Below are positions 28,102-37,266 of a stretch of 64,000 bases of DNA, piece after piece (position 1 is the stretch's first letter; every line of letters starts with the position of its first letter). This DNA is from Reinekea marinisedimentorum (GTDB taxonomy: Bacteria > Pseudomonadota > Gammaproteobacteria > Pseudomonadales > Natronospirillaceae): NCBI RefSeq assembly GCF_004341165.1, contig NZ_SLZR01000003.1, positions 1-64,000 on the forward strand, in the 5' to 3' direction. Under the pieces are notes generated by a model. That model saw nothing but the letters and a program-made list of their open reading frames with translations, was not told where the DNA came from and searched no databases. A program made the translations under genes and the position numbers.

Positions 28102-29091
28102 TCAGGTTTCTGCAGTACTGGCTTCCGTGCGGTAGGCGTAGGTACTGTTAAAGCAGTAAATCATCCAATCGCCTGCAGATATGGGTTCATATTTTGGTGC
28201 TTCGCCTTCCTTGCAGCAATTGGGCAAACAGCTGACATCGGTATCAAAATCCGGCTCCACGAAGAACGGGATAGAGTAGCGCTCTTCAGAGGACGGGCTG
28301 TAAACGCGGTGGGGTGTCGACTTATAGCGGTCGTTGCTCCAACGGGCCATCATGTTGCCGATGTTGATTACAAAGCTGTCTGTAATGGGTGGTGCATCGA
28401 CCCAGTTACCGTTCACGTCCTGTACCTGCAGTCCGCCCAGGTCGTCCTGCCATAAAATGGTGATGCAGCCGTAATCGGTATGGGCGCCCGCTGCCACCGG
28501 TTGCACCTCGGCTCCGGTTTCATCTTTGTGCGCTGTTCGTGGCGGGTAGTGTAAAAAGCGCAGCACACTGAGCGGGTGAGTGAATTTAGAGTCGAAGAAA
28601 TCTTCATTAATGTTCAGTGCTATCGCCAGAGCGCTGAGTATCTTTTTCCCCAGGGCGAGCATATCCCAGTAGTGCTGCTCTAATATTTGCTGAAAGCCTT
28701 CAATACTTTCTGGGTACTGGTTGGGGCCGTAGAGCGGGCGTTTAGGGCCGATCAGTTCGTGGCCGGCCGGCAGGTTCAGCCCCATATCGAAGGATTCTTT
28801 CCAGTCGCCGGGCTTGCTCGGGTCTAGCTGCTCGGCGGCGGTCTCACCATAGCCGCGATGGTTGTTAGAAAGCTTTATCGAAATGCGCTGTTTTTCTGCA
28901 GCCGGCAGGGCAAAGAATTGCTCCGAAAGCTTGCGGATGGTGAGCATACGCTCTGCCGTAATGGGGTGTCCTGTCACGTAGAAAAAGCCACTGTTCTGGC
29001 AGGCAGTATCAATGGCCTGGGCAACGGTATACTTATTTGTATCGTTGGTTTCGTTGTAAAGCGGAGAGATATCGATGACGGGGATGTGCAT
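28102..29091 (-). CDS. Isopenicillin N synthase-like 2-oxoglutarate/Fe(II) dioxygenase
   Basis: A 329-residue non-haem iron oxygenase. The N-terminal DIOX_N-like region (PVIDISPLYN) is followed by the double-stranded beta-helix domain with iron ligands H204 and D206 (AHTDYGCITIL) and H261 (TPHRVYSP); R271 with S273 (RYSIPFF) is the usual 2-oxoglutarate-binding RxS. Length is normal for the family. GAGG precedes the ATG. It sits inside a nucleoside-type importer operon, between the binding-protein gene and the ATPase gene, so its substrate is probably the imported ligand, for example a base or nucleoside to be hydroxylated. This is inference from context. Confidence 0.85.
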   Translation of the reverse strand: MHIPVIDISPLYNETNDTNKYTVAQAIDTACQNSGFFYVTGHPITAERMLTIRKLSEQFFALPAAEKQRISIKLSNNHRGYGETAAEQLDPSKPGDWKESFDMGLNLPAGHELIGPKRPLYGPNQYPESIEGFQQILEQHYWDMLALGKKILSALAIALNINEDFFDSKFTHPLSVLRFLHYPPRTAHKDETGAEVQPVAAGAHTDYGCITILWQDDLGGLQVQDVNGNWVDAPPITDSFVINIGNMMARWSNDRYKSTPHRVYSPSSEERYSIPFFVEPDFDTDVSCLPNCCKEGEAPKYEPISAGDWMIYCFNSTYAYRTEASTAET

Positions 29092-29178
29092 TTACAAACC
29101 TCAAAATGCTGGGCCTTTCGGCAATTAGGCCGCACAAGTTGGCGGCCATAGGTAGGTAAAGTACGGGTGTTTAATGGG

Positions 29179-30270
29179 TTACTTAGGAATCTCGGCGTTG
29201 ATGCCTTCTACATACCAATCCATCTGTTCCAGTTCATGGAAGGTAAGAGCAACACCTTCAGCAACCTTCAGTTCACCCTTGTTGTCTTTTAAAGGGCCCA
29301 CCCATGGGTACAGGCTGCCGGATTTAATGTCTGCAATGATTTGTTCAGCATTGGCGACAACATCGGCAGGGATTGCACTGTTGAAGCTAGGAACGACAAT
29401 CGCGCCTTCTTTCATGCCTTCAACCATGGCTTTAGATTCCCAGGTGCCGTCCATAACTGCCTGAATTTGATGGATGTAATGCGGAGACCATTCGTCGATG
29501 ACCGATAGCAGGTGTGCATTCGGGCCGAAAGAAGACATATCGGAGGCCTGACCAACGGCATATTTACCGCGACGTTCAGCCGCCTGCATAGCCGCCGGTG
29601 AGTCGGTGTGCTGCAGAATAACGTCGACACCCTGGTCCATCATGGCATTGGCCGCATCGGCTTCTTTACCTGGATCGAACCAGCTGTTCACCCAAATAAT
29701 TTTCAGCTCGGCTTCCGGGTTGTATTTATTCAGTGCTAACTGAACCGTGTTGATATCACGGATCACTTCAGGAATCGGGAAAGAGGCAATGTAACCAATC
29801 TTATTGGTTTCGGTCATTTCGGCCGCTACATAGCCGGCAACGTATCGGCCTTCGAAGGTTTTGGAAACGTAGGTGCCCATGTTTTTAGACAGCTTATAGC
29901 CGGTAGCGTGCTCGAATTTAACCTTCGGGAATTGCTTGGCAACCTTCAGTGTTGGGTTCATAAAGCCGAACGATGTTGTGAAGATCAGCTCATGGCCAGA
30001 TTTGGCCAGATTGCGAATAACGCGCTCCGCATCGGCACCTTCCGCCACATTTTCAACGTAAGTGGTTTCTATTTTGTCTCCAAAATATTCTTCGGCTGAA
30101 AGACGACCCTGATCATGCTGATAAGACCAGCCGTGGTCGCCGATAGGGCCAACGTAAACAAAACCCACCTTAAGAGGGTCGGCTGCGAAGGCTGAGGAAA
30201 TACTAAAGGTGGCGGCTAGGGCGCCGGTAGCAATGCCCGCTAAGAGCTTATTAAAGTGACGACGATTCAT
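29179..30270 (-). CDS. BMP-family ABC transporter substrate-binding protein with Tat-like signal
   Basis: A 363-residue periplasmic binding protein of the basic membrane protein (PnrA-like) family, which binds nucleosides or related ligands. The N-terminus NRRHFNKLLAG matches the twin-arginine RRxFxK pattern, followed by a weakly hydrophobic segment and a cleavage site after SAFA. It is not a lipoprotein. Family features include VGFVYVGPIGDHGWSYQHDQG and TSFGFMNPTLKVAKQFPKV. It is the first gene of the operon, followed by the dioxygenase after 87 bp and then the ATPase and both permeases. Confidence 0.9.
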   Translation of the reverse strand: MNRRHFNKLLAGIATGALAATFSISSAFAADPLKVGFVYVGPIGDHGWSYQHDQGRLSAEEYFGDKIETTYVENVAEGADAERVIRNLAKSGHELIFTTSFGFMNPTLKVAKQFPKVKFEHATGYKLSKNMGTYVSKTFEGRYVAGYVAAEMTETNKIGYIASFPIPEVIRDINTVQLALNKYNPEAELKIIWVNSWFDPGKEADAANAMMDQGVDVILQHTDSPAAMQAAERRGKYAVGQASDMSSFGPNAHLLSVIDEWSPHYIHQIQAVMDGTWESKAMVEGMKEGAIVVPSFNSAIPADVVANAEQIIADIKSGSLYPWVGPLKDNKGELKVAEGVALTFHELEQMDWYVEGINAEIPK

Positions 30271-30642
30271 TGTGACTCTCCGGTTATGGCGATGGTGTGC
30301 CGAATTCTAAATTGATCAATCGGGCAACTTTGTAAGCAAAAAATTGACCAATGTCATATTTGTGTAATCCAAAATATTTGACATGGTTTCTGTCTGCTTT
30401 TCAGGGCGGTAGCCCGCTCTGTGGGTGTCAATTTCGGTGCGTCATAGAGCGATTCGTGCCCTAAGTTAGACTTTTCTGCTTGTTCTTAGGTTTATTTTGG
30501 TGCGTTCCGGGTGAAGGGAGTACGGCAGGCAGGCAGACTGCCGGTGCAAAGCAACGTGACTTCGACAATCACGACTGCGTTTTGATGTAACCCAGCTGAT
30601 GTATGGTAGATTGGCCGGTGTCGAATAAAGGGTATTGATCGA
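30271..30642. promoter_or_regulatory. Divergent promoter region with ATTGAYCAAT repeats
   Basis: The 372 bp between the BMP operon and the DUF2339 gene contain ATTGATCAAT (30311-30320, perfect palindrome) and ATTGACCAAT (30343-30352), 32 bp apart, about three helical turns. They lie 40-80 bp upstream of the BMP start, where an operator pair is expected. The regulator is unknown. No riboswitch fold was evident to me. Confidence 0.45.
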
Positions 30643-33486
30643 ATGGAAGGAATAACGGTGCTCCTCGGGCTGTTTGGGTTTTTGTTTTTTATCGGTATGC
30701 CGGTGGCGACCATCTACCTGCTAACGTGCAACCGCAGGCTGAATGCCGAGGTGGAAGGCTTAAACAAACGCCTCGGCCTGCTGGAAACCGGCGCGCAACT
30801 CAAGCCGGCGGCTACTTCGGCAGAAAGCGCAGCGAACGTTACTCCGCCAGCATTTACACCCGCTGAAGAACCCACAGAAACCGCTGTTGAAGAGCTGGAA
30901 GCCTATGCCACTGCTTTAGCGCAACCTGAACCGGGCGGTTCGGAGGTTGCTGCCGGGCACTTTGAAGCTGAGCCTGAAAAACCCACGGCTTACGCGGATG
31001 ACCGGTCAGATTGGGCCGCGCGCGCCAGCGTAACGCAGCAAGCCGCGCAGGCGGTTGAACCGAGTCTGTTCAGTAAACTGATCACCGGAGTTATCGATAA
31101 GGTGAAGGCCTACTTTACCGAAGGTAATCTCATCGTTCGTGTCGGTGTCATAGTGTTGTTTTTCGGCGTCGCCTTTTTATTGCGTTATGCCGCAGAGCGC
31201 AGTGTGTTCCCGATTGAGCTGCGTATTGCCTGCGTTGGCCTGATTGGCATGGTCATTCTGCTGATAGGCTGGATGCAGCGGCACAAGCGGCGTATCTATG
31301 CGCTGGTGATGCAGGGTGGCGGTGTTGGCATTCTTTACATGACTGCCTTTGCCAGTGCCCGTTTTTATCAGCTGTTGCCGGCCGGGCTGGTTTTCGCGCT
31401 GATGGTTGTCATGGTTGTGATGGGTGCCATGCTGGCAATTCTTCAAAATGCGCGGGCTTTAGCCATTCTTGCGCTAACCGGAGGCTTTATGGCACCGGTG
31501 CTGACCTCTACCGGTGAAGGCAGCCACATTATGCTGTTCAGCTATTTTGCGGTACTCAATGTAGGTGTGGTGCTCATTGCGTTTTACAAACACTGGCGCT
31601 TACTGAATCTGGTCGGTTTTGCCTTCACCTTTGTGCTCTCCAGCCTTTGGGGCTTTACCAGCTATTCATTTGAGCATTACCTCAGTTGCCAGCTGTTCCT
31701 GATTTTGTTCTTCCTGTTTTATGCGGCTATCGGCAGTCTGTTTGCGCGTGATTTCACGGCAAGTGGTATCAGGGCCGTCGGTTATGTCGATGGCACACTG
31801 GTGTTTGGATTGCCGCTGGTTGCGTTCAGTATTCAGGTCGCGCTGGTGCAGGATATTAAGTTCGGATTGGCCTGGTCTGCGTTGGCGGCCGGCGTGTTTT
31901 ATCTGCTGCTCACGCGCATTCTGTGGCTGCGTTTGGGGCAGAGGTTGCGGCTGTTGCTGGAGTCTTATCTGGCACTGGGCGTTGTATTCACCACACTGGT
32001 CATACCCTTTGCGCTGGAAGGCGAATGGATCACCACCGCCTGGGCACTCGAAGGTGCTGCGGTGTTATGGGTCAGTCTGCGTCAGAGCCGTAACCTCGGC
32101 GCAATCTTCGCTATTGGCCTGCAGTTTTTGGCGGGCGCGGCATTCTTTACATCCGCCGAGAGCAGCCAGAGCCCTCTGGTGTTTTTAAACAGCCATAGTC
32201 TCAGCTCGTTGCTGGTTGCATTCTCCGGGCTATACAGCGCTTATCTGCTGTACGATCAGTTCATTCGACCTCAAAAGCTGCAGAGCTGGCACGGCAAGCT
32301 GTCGTTACCGTTGTTGCTGTGGGGGTTGTTGTGGTGGTTTGTGAATGGCGCTGTTGAGTTGCTGGATAACTATATGTTCGATGGTCTGTCGTTGTTGCTG
32401 GTCTTTGTTGTCGCTTCCGTGGTGGCAATGTTGGCGTTGGCGAAACGATTGTCGTGGCATCATATGCGCTACGGCCTTTATGGGTTATTCGCGGTGGTTC
32501 CGGTGTTTACCGTTTTCACGCTGCTGCTTAATCGCCAGCCCTTCAATGATGGTTTCTGGTTGGCCTGGCCCATTGCCTGGGCAACCGGCTATGCCGCACT
32601 CTATTGGTGGGAGCACTATCAGGCGAGCTGGTTTGAGCGCGAAAGCGCGCTCAGTACGCCCGGCGCCAGCAGGCTTTGGCCCGGGTTCCACACGGTCAAC
32701 CTGGTCTCTGTGGTGGTCATTACCGGCAAGTTTATTCACTGGCTGTTCGAAAGCAGGTTTGTCGGGCTGGGCGAAGCCTGGTCGCTTGCCTTATCAATGC
32801 TGCCCGCCATCGCTGCGACCCTGGCCATTCTTCGTATTCACCGGTGGCCATTTTCCGTTGCCGCTAATGCCTACCGGCGCGTGGCCATCGTGCCGCTGCT
32901 GGCCGGCCTGGCACTGTGGAGCCTGTTGATGGTTGGTAATCCCGGTGATGTGGGCCCGTTGCCTTACATACCGTTATTGAACATCGTGGATATTACGCAG
33001 GCGATTGTCTTCATTTGCCTGCTTAGCTGGTGGCATGCCGAGCGTAAAGCCGCGCTGCTGGTGCGTGACCAAAGCAGCCGTGTCTGGTTTTATTCCTTTG
33101 CCGGTGGCCTGGGTTTTATCTGGCTGAATGCGGTGCTGCTGCGCACCTTGCACCATTACTTTGGTATTGATTATCAGCCAGATGCGCTGTTTAACAGTGC
33201 TTCTGTGCAAGCCAGTCTGTCGGTTTTGTGGGCGCTGGCCGGCCTGGTACTGATGGTTGCTGCTAGCCGCAAGCAATGGCGCAGGCTCTGGCTTGTTGCG
33301 GCGGCGTTGCTCGGCGTTGTCGTCGTTAAGCTGTTCCTGGTCGATATGGCCGATACCGACACGCTGGCGTCGATAATCTCGTTTATTCTGGTTGGTTCAC
33401 TGTTGCTGGTGATCGGCTTTGTCTCGCCGATTCCACCGCGCGCTGCTGCCACACAACCCCAAGCGCCGGAACAGGAGGCTGTATAG
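30643..33486 (+). CDS. DUF2339 multi-pass membrane protein
   Basis: A 947-residue inner-membrane protein of the DUF2339 family. A single N-terminal helix (about residues 3-28) is followed by an acidic, proline- and alanine-rich cytoplasmic linker (about 50-150) and then more than twenty hydrophobic helices to the C-terminus. Typical family segments are NLIVRVGVIVLFFGVAFLLR and ALTGGFMAPVLTSTGEGSH. Function is unknown for the family. The next gene, a DUF3999 protein, starts on the codon directly after its stop, and the two families are commonly paired, so they probably form one complex. Confidence 0.88.
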   Translation: MEGITVLLGLFGFLFFIGMPVATIYLLTCNRRLNAEVEGLNKRLGLLETGAQLKPAATSAESAANVTPPAFTPAEEPTETAVEELEAYATALAQPEPGGSEVAAGHFEAEPEKPTAYADDRSDWAARASVTQQAAQAVEPSLFSKLITGVIDKVKAYFTEGNLIVRVGVIVLFFGVAFLLRYAAERSVFPIELRIACVGLIGMVILLIGWMQRHKRRIYALVMQGGGVGILYMTAFASARFYQLLPAGLVFALMVVMVVMGAMLAILQNARALAILALTGGFMAPVLTSTGEGSHIMLFSYFAVLNVGVVLIAFYKHWRLLNLVGFAFTFVLSSLWGFTSYSFEHYLSCQLFLILFFLFYAAIGSLFARDFTASGIRAVGYVDGTLVFGLPLVAFSIQVALVQDIKFGLAWSALAAGVFYLLLTRILWLRLGQRLRLLLESYLALGVVFTTLVIPFALEGEWITTAWALEGAAVLWVSLRQSRNLGAIFAIGLQFLAGAAFFTSAESSQSPLVFLNSHSLSSLLVAFSGLYSAYLLYDQFIRPQKLQSWHGKLSLPLLLWGLLWWFVNGAVELLDNYMFDGLSLLLVFVVASVVAMLALAKRLSWHHMRYGLYGLFAVVPVFTVFTLLLNRQPFNDGFWLAWPIAWATGYAALYWWEHYQASWFERESALSTPGASRLWPGFHTVNLVSVVVITGKFIHWLFESRFVGLGEAWSLALSMLPAIAATLAILRIHRWPFSVAANAYRRVAIVPLLAGLALWSLLMVGNPGDVGPLPYIPLLNIVDITQAIVFICLLSWWHAERKAALLVRDQSSRVWFYSFAGGLGFIWLNAVLLRTLHHYFGIDYQPDALFNSASVQASLSVLWALAGLVLMVAASRKQWRRLWLVAAALLGVVVVKLFLVDMADTDTLASIISFILVGSLLLVIGFVSPIPPRAAATQPQAPEQEAV

Positions 33487-34965
33487 ATGGCGACACCCAC
33501 TTCAGCGGTTTTCGGAAAAGGCCTGACCGGCGCTTTGTTGGCCGCGCTGGTTTCCGTGCATGCTTCAGCAGAAAAGTTTGAGACGATTGCAAACCCGGTA
33601 CCGGAAGATTTTGCCTATGGCGCCGAGCTGACGCTGACCACCCAGTTACCTTTGCAGTCCGTTCTTTTACCGGAAGCGTTGTATCGCGAGCAAACCTCGC
33701 ATCTCGGTGATGACTTTCGTGTCTTTAACGCTGCCGGTTTGGCTGTTTCGATCAGCCGCTCGGTTGTACCAGAGCTGAACGGGCAAGAGAGCGTTTCAGA
33801 GCTGACCATCTTCCCGGTGCATGCAGATGAACTGAACACCCTTGCCGATATGCAATTGCTGGTTAGCCAAAACCCGGCGGGTACGACTATTCAGTTAACG
33901 CAGGAGCAGACCGGTTCACCTGAGGCAACAAAACAGCCAATGGTGAAAGCCTATATTGTCGTCTTGCCGGAGGCCTGGTTTGAAGGTTCAGTGCCGACGA
34001 TCAGTGGAATCGAGTTCGACTGGGCGTTACCGGAATTCGGTTTCATTGAAGGTATAAACATAGAAACCAGTGCAGATCTGAAAAGCTGGCAGCGCTGGAT
34101 CAGCGGAGAAAGCCTGTCGCGGTTGCAGTGGCAAAACGCCGAAGTCGGTAAGGCACGAATTGAACTTTCAGCTGTTAATCGCAGCGCCATACAACGCTAT
34201 TGGCGGGTCAGCTGGCAGGGCGATGATGCCGTTGATATCCGCTCGGTCAGCGCCATTGTGCAAAACCGGCTGGAGCTGGATAACACCCAATGGCTGGACA
34301 TCAACGGCCAATGGCAGATCGAAGAGCCGCAGGGTGGCAACGCCAATAACACAACGCTCAGCTTCCAGAATAGCAGCCGGTTACCGGTCAGCGGCTTGAG
34401 CCTTTTACCCAAAGAAGGCAACGGTTTTGTGGCCGGGCAGCTTTATTCGCGACCGACGGAAGAAAGCGACTGGACCAGACGCGCCAGCTTCAGTCAGTAT
34501 CATATCGAGGTGAGCGAAAGCCAGCAGGTCACCAGTGAACCGGCTGGGTTTACGGCCAGCCGGGATGAATTCTGGAAGGTTGAGTTTAACACTGCCATGA
34601 GCCAAGCTCAGCTGAGCTACTGGAATTTAAAACTCGCCTGGACCCCACAGCGCATCAGCTTTATCCGTGAAGGTAATGAGCCTTTCCGGCTTGCCTGGGG
34701 TAACCCTTACGTCAGTACCCGTAACTCGGATCTGGGCTACCTGTATGATTTACTGACGCAGGATCAACAACGGCAGTTTCTGGAACAGCCAGCACGGGTG
34801 GGTGTTAAACAGACGCTGGGCGGTGCCGAGAAGCTTGAATTGAAGTCTTCTGCACCCTGGCGGGCGATCTTGCTTTGGGGCGCGTTGTTGCTCGGTGTTG
34901 CCTTAATGGCCTGGATGGCCGTGAGTTTGTCCCGGCAGATGCGGGCTGAAAGCCACCAGGCTTAG
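33487..34965 (+). CDS. DUF3999 family exported membrane-anchored protein
   Basis: A 492-residue protein with an N-terminal signal sequence (cleavage probable after ASA near residue 28), a large periplasmic beta-rich region and one C-terminal membrane helix (about 460-480, AILLWGALLLGVALMAWMAV). This is the normal DUF3999 layout. It begins immediately after the DUF2339 stop codon, implying translational coupling and a joint envelope function that is not known. The helix would anchor the bulk of the protein on the periplasmic face. Confidence 0.85.
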   Translation: MATPTSAVFGKGLTGALLAALVSVHASAEKFETIANPVPEDFAYGAELTLTTQLPLQSVLLPEALYREQTSHLGDDFRVFNAAGLAVSISRSVVPELNGQESVSELTIFPVHADELNTLADMQLLVSQNPAGTTIQLTQEQTGSPEATKQPMVKAYIVVLPEAWFEGSVPTISGIEFDWALPEFGFIEGINIETSADLKSWQRWISGESLSRLQWQNAEVGKARIELSAVNRSAIQRYWRVSWQGDDAVDIRSVSAIVQNRLELDNTQWLDINGQWQIEEPQGGNANNTTLSFQNSSRLPVSGLSLLPKEGNGFVAGQLYSRPTEESDWTRRASFSQYHIEVSESQQVTSEPAGFTASRDEFWKVEFNTAMSQAQLSYWNLKLAWTPQRISFIREGNEPFRLAWGNPYVSTRNSDLGYLYDLLTQDQQRQFLEQPARVGVKQTLGGAEKLELKSSAPWRAILLWGALLLGVALMAWMAVSLSRQMRAESHQA

Positions 34966-35042
34966 TAAAGGCCGGTTAAACAGCGGCGTGCTATGAATGC
35001 CGCTTGCTAAAATGCTGTTATTCACATCAGAGGAATCGAAGG

Positions 35043-35576
35043 ATGAAAAAATCAGCTTACCTGGCTGCCTGGCTGGTGCTTTTTTGCACGCAAACCGCCA
35101 GTGCCCAGAGCATGGCAGACAAACTGATTGTTAAAGTATTAAACAAGCATATGCCGGCGGTGCTCTATGAGCATGCAAACCAGCAGTGGGATCTGGGCGT
35201 TTACAGCCTGCGGATCGACCGCGTGGGTATCCCGTCCTTTTCCAGCAGTGAAACGCAGTTGAAGCTGTCGTTTCCTATTGAGGCGCATATAACCGGTAAG
35301 GTTGAGCAGCAGCTGTTCGGCAACACCCTCGTGGTTAACTGCAATAACAGCTTTGCAACCGACAGCCATATTGATATTACACCGACACTGAGCAATGAAA
35401 GTTCAACCGTTAAGGTCAGCATGTTGGTTCCGATACCGGAGACCTACCTGAATTGCGATGGCCTGCGCGTGCCGATGAAAGCGATGCTCGAGAAGCTGAT
35501 TGCAGAAAAGAAAGCCGAATGGGAGGCAGAACTGGAAACAGAACTGAATGGCCTGTTTAAGGAAATGGAAATTTAA
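35043..35576 (+). CDS. Small exported protein of unknown function
   Basis: A 177-residue protein with a clear Sec signal peptide (MKKSAYLAAWLVLFCTQTASA). The mature part has beta-strand-like central sequence with two cysteines (in VVNCNNSF and TYLNCDGLRV) that could form a disulfide, and a charged helical C-terminus (EKLIAEKKAEWEAELETEL). I choose ATG 35043 over the upstream start at 35004 because it gives a proper signal peptide. No family recognised. It follows DUF3999 by 77 bp and may share its transcript. Confidence 0.7.
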   Translation: MKKSAYLAAWLVLFCTQTASAQSMADKLIVKVLNKHMPAVLYEHANQQWDLGVYSLRIDRVGIPSFSSSETQLKLSFPIEAHITGKVEQQLFGNTLVVNCNNSFATDSHIDITPTLSNESSTVKVSMLVPIPETYLNCDGLRVPMKAMLEKLIAEKKAEWEAELETELNGLFKEMEI

Positions 35577-35622
35577 CCCGGCGGTAATTTGGGGTTCATA
35601 TTAGTGAGCTCTATTAAAGAGA

Positions 35623-35654
35623 CGGTTCCGGTCATTCGCAGACGCCCGGAACCG
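35623..35654 (-). terminator. Probable terminator of the aminotransferase gene
   Basis: CGGTTCCGG and CCGGAACCG form a 9-bp perfect stem with a 14-nt loop between convergent genes. Read on the minus strand it is followed by TCTCTTTAAT, which is moderately T-rich, so it more likely ends the minus-strand aminotransferase transcript than the plus-strand one. Confidence 0.5.
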
Positions 35655-35676
35655 ATTAGAAAGGCTGGGCAGTAAA

Positions 35677-37068
35677 TTACCCGTTGGCCGCTTCTTTGAT
35701 CGCATCAATCAGGGTGTAGGCAATAAACTCAACGTCCTGCTTGGTTAGCGTTAATACAGGGCACAGGCAAAGGGTGTTGTTGTATTTGGCAAACGAGCGG
35801 TTGGTTCGGCCAATAATTAACCCTTTCTGCATGCAGATACCCGCAACCTTGGCAGCGATGCTCTCATCCACCGGTTCTTTGCTGGCTTTATCGCTCACCA
35901 GTTCAATACCGACAAGCAGCCCCTGGCCGCGAATGTCGCCGATTAGCGGTGTTGTGCTCTGCATTTCTTTCAATATAGACAGCAGGTAGTCGCCCATTTC
36001 CCGGCTGTTTTCCACCAGGTTTTCATCTTCCAGAATACGCAGATTTTCCAGTGCTGCCGCCGGGCCTGCGGTGCAGCCGCCAAAGGTACTGATATCGCGG
36101 AAGTAAGCCTCACGCTCGCTCGGGTTATCCAAAAATTCGTTGAACACAGCCTCGGTGGTCACGGTACAGGAGATAGCCGCATAGCTTGAAGCCACACCCT
36201 TAGCCAGCGTCACGATATCCGGCTGAATACCGTAATGCTGGTAACCAAACCATTTACCGGTGCGGCCAAGCCCGCAAACCACTTCGTCGATGTGCAGCAG
36301 AACGTTGTATTTCTTGCAGATAGCCTGAATCTCCGGCCAGTAACCTTCCGGTGGAGTAATAACGCCGCCGCCCGCTGTAATGGGCTCCAGAATAACGGCA
36401 CCTACGGTATCCGGGCCTTCCTTCAGGATGGCTTTCTCCAGTTCCTGAGCCGCCAGATAACCATAGTTTTCCACCTCGCCGAACTGGCTGCGGTACTCAC
36501 AGCAGTGTGGGAATTCAACAAAGCCGGGTGCAAACGGGCCGTACTGGCCGCGGCGTTCTTCCTGGCCGGTGGCACTCAGCGTTGCAATGGTAGAGCCGTG
36601 GTAGTCGCGCTCGCGGTAGAGAATTTTGTGTTTCTTGCCGCCGTATTTCTTGTGCGCTATCTGACGCACTATCTTAAAGGCCTTTTCATTCGCTTCCGAG
36701 CCCGAGCTGGCATAGTACACGCGGCCCATTCCGGGCATTTTTTCCAGCAGCTTTTCGGCAAACTCAGCGGCAGGCAGGGTGCCGGCGGTGCCGGCAAAGA
36801 AGTTGAGCTGCACCAGTTGCTTGCTGATCGCCTCTGCAATGCTGGTGCGGCCATAGCCAACGTTGACACACCAGACACCGCCGGATGAGGCATCCAGATA
36901 GCTTTTCCCATGAATGTCCCAAACCCGTGACCCTTCACCCTTAACGATCATTAACGGGTCTTGCTTCTCGTGCAGACTGTGCTGGCTCAGGTGGTGCCAG
37001 ACATTTGCTTTATCCTGCATGATCGCAGTTTGTTTGGCTTCAGCGGTATACAGTTCGCTCTGGTTCAT
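35677..37068 (-). CDS. tpa: Taurine--pyruvate aminotransferase
   Basis: A 463-residue class III PLP-dependent aminotransferase. Family marks are YYASSGSEANEKAFKIVRQ, RDYHGSTIATLSATGQ, LLHIDEVVCGLGRTGKWFG and the PLP lysine in VTLAKGVASSYA. The overall pattern matches Tpa, which converts taurine and pyruvate to sulfoacetaldehyde and alanine. Context supports this: a divergent MocR/TauR-like regulator lies 198 bp away and a short-chain dehydrogenase resembling sulfoacetaldehyde reductase follows that. GGAG precedes the ATG. No sulfoacetaldehyde acetyltransferase (Xsc) is present nearby, so taurine may serve as nitrogen source only. Another omega-amino acid substrate is the main alternative. Confidence 0.82.
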   Translation of the reverse strand: MNQSELYTAEAKQTAIMQDKANVWHHLSQHSLHEKQDPLMIVKGEGSRVWDIHGKSYLDASSGGVWCVNVGYGRTSIAEAISKQLVQLNFFAGTAGTLPAAEFAEKLLEKMPGMGRVYYASSGSEANEKAFKIVRQIAHKKYGGKKHKILYRERDYHGSTIATLSATGQEERRGQYGPFAPGFVEFPHCCEYRSQFGEVENYGYLAAQELEKAILKEGPDTVGAVILEPITAGGGVITPPEGYWPEIQAICKKYNVLLHIDEVVCGLGRTGKWFGYQHYGIQPDIVTLAKGVASSYAAISCTVTTEAVFNEFLDNPSEREAYFRDISTFGGCTAGPAAALENLRILEDENLVENSREMGDYLLSILKEMQSTTPLIGDIRGQGLLVGIELVSDKASKEPVDESIAAKVAGICMQKGLIIGRTNRSFAKYNNTLCLCPVLTLTKQDVEFIAYTLIDAIKEAANG

Positions 37069-37266
37069 AGGATTCTCCGGCTGGTGGGTAGATAGCTCTT
37101 AATGCTGATTACATTATTGGCACGGTGCTTCCGGCATTAGAGCCAGCCCATTGAATCACTGGGGCCAGCACTGGCTGGTACCATGGTGCGGCTGCAGCGA
37201 AATGAACCTCGATGGCTTTTTTGATAATCTGCATGGGCCGCCCAACCATCACAGGAGTTAACTGGC
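37069..37266. promoter_or_regulatory. Divergent promoter region, candidate MocR-regulator direct repeats
   Basis: CACTGG occurs at 37157-37162 and again at 37169-37174, a 12-bp-spaced direct repeat, followed by GGTACCATGG. MocR/TauR-type regulators bind direct repeats between divergent genes, so this is the likely operator zone. The exact site is a guess. Confidence 0.35.

Noticed and set aside
30271-30642. Purine riboswitch before the nucleoside-type operon
   Set aside because: I could not find the conserved junction sequences, and such riboswitches are rare in this group.
36235-36888. A 217-codon open frame antisense to the aminotransferase gene
   Set aside because: The aminotransferase is a clear conserved protein; the antisense frame has no ribosome site and no recognisable domain. 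Similar antisense frames at 20176-20889 and 62306-63037 were rejected for the same reason.
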